Source: Caulobacteraceae bacterium
Lineage (GTDB): Bacteria; Pseudomonadota; Alphaproteobacteria; Caulobacterales; Caulobacteraceae
Direction: 5' to 3'
Assembly (NCBI GenBank): GCA_947479185.1
Contig: CANJYY010000090.1
Coordinates: 1 to 8,576, forward strand
DNA length: 8,576 nucleotides
Made by a program: the position numbers and the translations under genes. This document shows positions 6,406-8,576 of the stretch, in pieces; the first letter of the stretch is position 1; every line of letters starts with the position of its first letter. Under the pieces are notes generated by a model. That model had not been told where the DNA came from and did no database searches. It worked only from the letters and a program-made list of their open reading frames with translations.

Positions 6406-7746
6406 ATGTCCACCGACGAAGCCCTGCCCGGCGCGAGCCGCCTCTACCGCACCATCTGGCGCTGGCATTTCTACGCCGGCCTGATCTGCCTGCCGTTCTT
6501 CATCCTGCTGGCGACCACCGGCGCGCTCTATCTGTTCCGCGACGAACTCGCCCCGGTGCTCGAACACCGGCGCCTGGTGGTCGAACAGACGACGGCCCCG
6601 TCACTCGCGCCCGAAGCCCTGATCGCCCGCGCCCTGGCCGTACAGGCCGGAACGCCGGTGCGCTTCACCCCGCCCCCGGCGCCCGACCGGTCGGCCGAGG
6701 TCGGCATCCGCGACGGCAAGGGCGAGATCATCTCGGTCTTCCTCGTCCCCTCGACGGGCCGGGTGCTCGATGCTGTGGCGGACGAACAGCGGCCGATGAA
6801 GCTGATCAGCCACATCCACAGCCTCGAGATCCTCGGCAAGGCGCCCAACCTGATCATCGAGGTGGTCGCCGGCTGGGCCATCCTGCTGGTCGCCTCGGGC
6901 GTCTTCCTGTGGTGGCCGAGAGGCCGGACGGAGGGCGTCGTCACGCTGCGGGCCACACCGGCCAGGCGCATCTGGTGGCGCGACCTGCACGCGGTGACCG
7001 GCGCCTTCGCCTGCGTGATCCTGCTGTTCCTGGCCGTCACCGGCATGCCCTGGTCGGGCTACTGGGGCGAGAACTTCCGCCGGCTGGTCAACGAGGCCGG
7101 CCTCGGCATGCCGGCGCAGGTCAAGGCCACGGCCGTAGCCTCGGACGCGGCGCTAGCCGCGACGAAGGCCGGCTCCTGGACGATGGATCCGTCAGCCGCG
7201 CCGACCGTGGCGTCAGCCGGCCCGGGCGCGGTCCCGATCGCCGCCGTCCTGGACATCGCCCGTCAGCGCGGCGTGACCCCCGGCTATGTCGTGCGACTGC
7301 CGGCTTCGGCGGGCGGCGTCTACACGATCCAGAGCTACCCCCGGCAGGCCACCGGCCAGCGCGTCATCCACCTCGACCAGTACAGCGGCCGGGTCATCGC
7401 CGACCTCGGCTTCCGGGACTACGGCCCGGTGTCGAAGGCCGTGGAATGGGGCATCGCCGTCCACACCGGCGGCCAGTTCGGCCTGATCAACCAGCTGGTC
7501 ATGCTGGCCGGGTGCCTGGCCATCATCACCCTCAGCGTTTCGGCGGCCGTGATGTGGTGGCGCCGGCGACCACAAGGCCGGCTGGCCGCGCCGCCCGCCC
7601 CCGTCCAGCCCGGTCCGGTCAGCGGCTTCGCCCTGTTCGCCCTGGCGACGGGCCTCATCTTCCCGCTGCTGGGACTGTCGATTTTGCTGGCCTTCGCCGT
7701 CGACAGGCTTGCGCCGCGGGCCCTGAAACTGAAACACGCGCTCTAG
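6406..7746 (+). CDS. PepSY-associated transmembrane protein (PiuB/COG3182 type)
   Basis: The protein has 446 aa; the start is set by GGAGG 6 nt upstream. It has five predicted helices at about 22-44, 148-170, 195-215, 357-384 and 405-431. The two positive cytoplasmic loops (PRGRTEG.. and RRRPQGR) fix the topology. Two periplasmic regions (about 45-147 and 216-356) carry the PepSY-type alpha/beta segments (for example LAPEALIARAL...TGRVLD and AAVLDIARQRG...SGRVIAD). Family hallmarks are WRWHFYAGL (18-26), SHIHSLEILG (135-144), WWRDLHAVTGA (190-200) and AVHTGGQFG (351-359). The histidines at 21, 136, 138, 195 and 353 lie at helix ends and could bind heme or metal. Relatives are linked to iron or copper uptake, and some are proposed to reduce the metal; the function here is inferred. 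It sits directly between the receptor and the PCu(A)C genes. Confidence 0.92.
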   Translation: MSTDEALPGASRLYRTIWRWHFYAGLICLPFFILLATTGALYLFRDELAPVLEHRRLVVEQTTAPSLAPEALIARALAVQAGTPVRFTPPPAPDRSAEVGIRDGKGEIISVFLVPSTGRVLDAVADEQRPMKLISHIHSLEILGKAPNLIIEVVAGWAILLVASGVFLWWPRGRTEGVVTLRATPARRIWWRDLHAVTGAFACVILLFLAVTGMPWSGYWGENFRRLVNEAGLGMPAQVKATAVASDAALAATKAGSWTMDPSAAPTVASAGPGAVPIAAVLDIARQRGVTPGYVVRLPASAGGVYTIQSYPRQATGQRVIHLDQYSGRVIADLGFRDYGPVSKAVEWGIAVHTGGQFGLINQLVMLAGCLAIITLSVSAAVMWWRRRPQGRLAAPPAPVQPGPVSGFALFALATGLIFPLLGLSILLAFAVDRLAPRALKLKHAL

Positions 7747-7764
7747 ATCGAAAGGGACATCACC

Positions 7765-8232
7765 ATGCGTCTCGCGCCTCTTCTCGCCGTCCTGCTCCTC
7801 GCCGCCTGCTCGCCCGGCAAGCCGCCGTCCTACAGCAGCGCCGGCATCGCCGTCGCCGACCCCTTCAGCCGCCCGGCCCCCGCCGAGGGAACCGGCGCCG
7901 GGTTCTTCTCGGTGACCAACAACAACACCGGCCCGGACGTCCTGGTCGCCGTGGAATCGCCAGTCGCCGCGAAGGTCCAGATTCACGAAACCTCGACGGC
8001 CAACGGCATGATGCGGATGGCGGAGCTGAAGGACGGCGTGCCGTTCAAGGCCGGCCAGACCGTCGTCTTCCAGCCCGGCGGCAAGCACGTCATGTTCATC
8101 GGCCTGACCCGGCCGCTCAAGGCGGGCGACCGCATTCCCGCCACGCTGGTGTTCCGCAATGCCGGCCGCGCGCCGATCGAACTGGTCGTGCGCGGGGGCG
8201 GCATGCCCGGTATGACCGGCCACGATCACTAG
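7765..8232 (+). CDS. PCu(A)C-family copper chaperone, predicted lipoprotein
   Basis: The protein has 155 aa. The signal sequence MRLAPLLAVLLLAAC ends in a lipobox (LAAC, Cys15), so the mature protein should be lipid-anchored facing the periplasm. The cupredoxin-like PCu(A)C domain spans about 26-145. Its copper ligands are clear: His74, Met85 (ten residues between) and His108-x-Met110, the family's H-x10-M...H-x-M pattern. I count 22 residues between Met85 and His108. SRPAPAEGTGAGFF and PGGKHVMFIGL are also typical. The tail GGGMPGMTGHDH adds Met and His residues that could bind further copper. The family binds Cu(I) (and some also Cu(II)) and delivers it to the CuA site of cytochrome oxidase. 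AAAGGGA lies about 8 nt upstream of the ATG, and the PepSY stop is 18 nt away. A paralogue follows. Confidence 0.94.
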   Translation: MRLAPLLAVLLLAACSPGKPPSYSSAGIAVADPFSRPAPAEGTGAGFFSVTNNNTGPDVLVAVESPVAAKVQIHETSTANGMMRMAELKDGVPFKAGQTVVFQPGGKHVMFIGLTRPLKAGDRIPATLVFRNAGRAPIELVVRGGGMPGMTGHDH

Positions 8233-8255
8233 ATGTCCAGTCCAGGAGCCCTCGC

Positions 8256-8576
8256 ATGAAACCCCTCGCTTTCGCCGCCGCCCTGACCCTGATCGCCGCG
8301 CCGGTGCTCGCAGCCTCCTCGACCGTGCAGGTCAGCCAGGCCTGGTCCCGCCCCGCCCCCCAGGGCGGCAACGGCGCCGGCTACGCCGTGATCAGCAACG
8401 CCGGCCCGGCCGCCGACACCCTGATGTCGGTCGCCACCCCCGTGGCCGCCCGCGCCGAAATCCATGAGTCGATGATCATGGGCGGCCAGGCGATGATGCA
8501 CCCGCGTCCCGGCGGCCTGCCGGTCCCCGCCGGCGCGACGGTGGCCCTCAAGCCGGGCGGCTGGCACATCATGCTG
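8256..8576 (+). CDS. Second PCu(A)C-family copper chaperone, soluble periplasmic (partial, C-terminus beyond right edge)
   Basis: The first 107 residues are visible. The signal peptide MKPLAFAAALTLIAAPVLA has a normal signal peptidase I site (VLA then AS) and no lipobox, so this copy should be free in the periplasm. The copper ligands are His70, Met81 and His104-x-Met106, with the same internal spacing as in the upstream copy. Extra Met at 73, 75 and 80 and His82 enrich the site. SRPAPQGGNGAGYAVISN and TPVAARAEIHES align closely with the upstream protein, showing a tandem duplication followed by divergence in targeting. AGGAG sits 7 nt before the ATG, and the gap to the previous stop is 23 nt, so co-transcription is very likely. 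About 40-60 residues are probably missing by family length. Confidence 0.92.
   Translation, partial: MKPLAFAAALTLIAAPVLAASSTVQVSQAWSRPAPQGGNGAGYAVISNAGPAADTLMSVATPVAARAEIHESMIMGGQAMMHPRPGGLPVPAGATVALKPGGWHIML

Noticed and set aside
5437..6567. A 376-codon open frame antisense to the receptor and the start of the PepSY gene
   Set aside because: It crosses two real genes and their intergenic hairpin, and its composition is that of an antisense shadow.
7213..8229. A 338-codon open frame antisense to the PepSY and first PCu(A)C genes
   Set aside because: It is a His/Gly/Arg/Asp-rich shadow spanning two supported genes on the other strand.

Overview
The window is very GC-rich, dense, fully prokaryotic DNA. 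Its gene families (TonB-dependent receptor, PepSY membrane protein, PCu(A)C copper chaperones, HlyD/TetR pair) and codon use point to an alphaproteobacterium, most plausibly in the Caulobacter/Brevundimonas/Phenylobacterium neighbourhood. The genus is inference; no rRNA or other marker gene is present. I see no tRNA, rRNA, IS element, phage gene or CRISPR array.

Left part (1-1578, minus strand): a TetR/AcrR repressor and a HlyD-type periplasmic adaptor overlap by one base (TGATG), so they are translationally coupled. The adaptor runs off the left edge. A perfect 9+9 bp palindrome just upstream of the repressor start is a strong candidate for its own operator. This looks like the beginning of a TetR-HlyD-ABC export operon (E. 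coli CecR/YbhGFSR type), with the ABC genes outside the window. Next comes a small three-helix membrane protein on the plus strand (1684-2028). Its 3' end overlaps the convergent gene for a CPA2-family cation/proton antiporter with a C-terminal TrkA-N (RCK) domain (1970-3757, minus).

Right part (3841-8576, plus strand): a co-directional cluster that starts divergently from the antiporter, 83 bp away. In order it encodes a small DUF2946-like secreted or anchored cysteine protein, a 685-aa TonB-dependent outer-membrane receptor, a five-helix PepSY-associated inner-membrane protein, a PCu(A)C copper chaperone predicted to be a lipoprotein, and a second PCu(A)C chaperone with an ordinary signal peptide, cut by the right edge. 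Gaps are 57, 48, 18 and 23 nt, consistent with one operon. The two longest gaps each hold a perfect GC-rich hairpin that starts just after the upstream stop codon.

How the genes may work together: the receptor would bring a metal or metal complex across the outer membrane, the PepSY protein would act at the inner membrane (possibly reducing or handing on the metal), and the two PCu(A)C proteins would bind copper in the periplasm, classically for delivery to cytochrome oxidase. The copper assignment rests on the PCu(A)C ligand motifs and on context. The receptor itself lacks the Cys/Met signature of the known copper receptor OprC, so its substrate is open. This cluster is the best candidate in the window for an incompletely described system.
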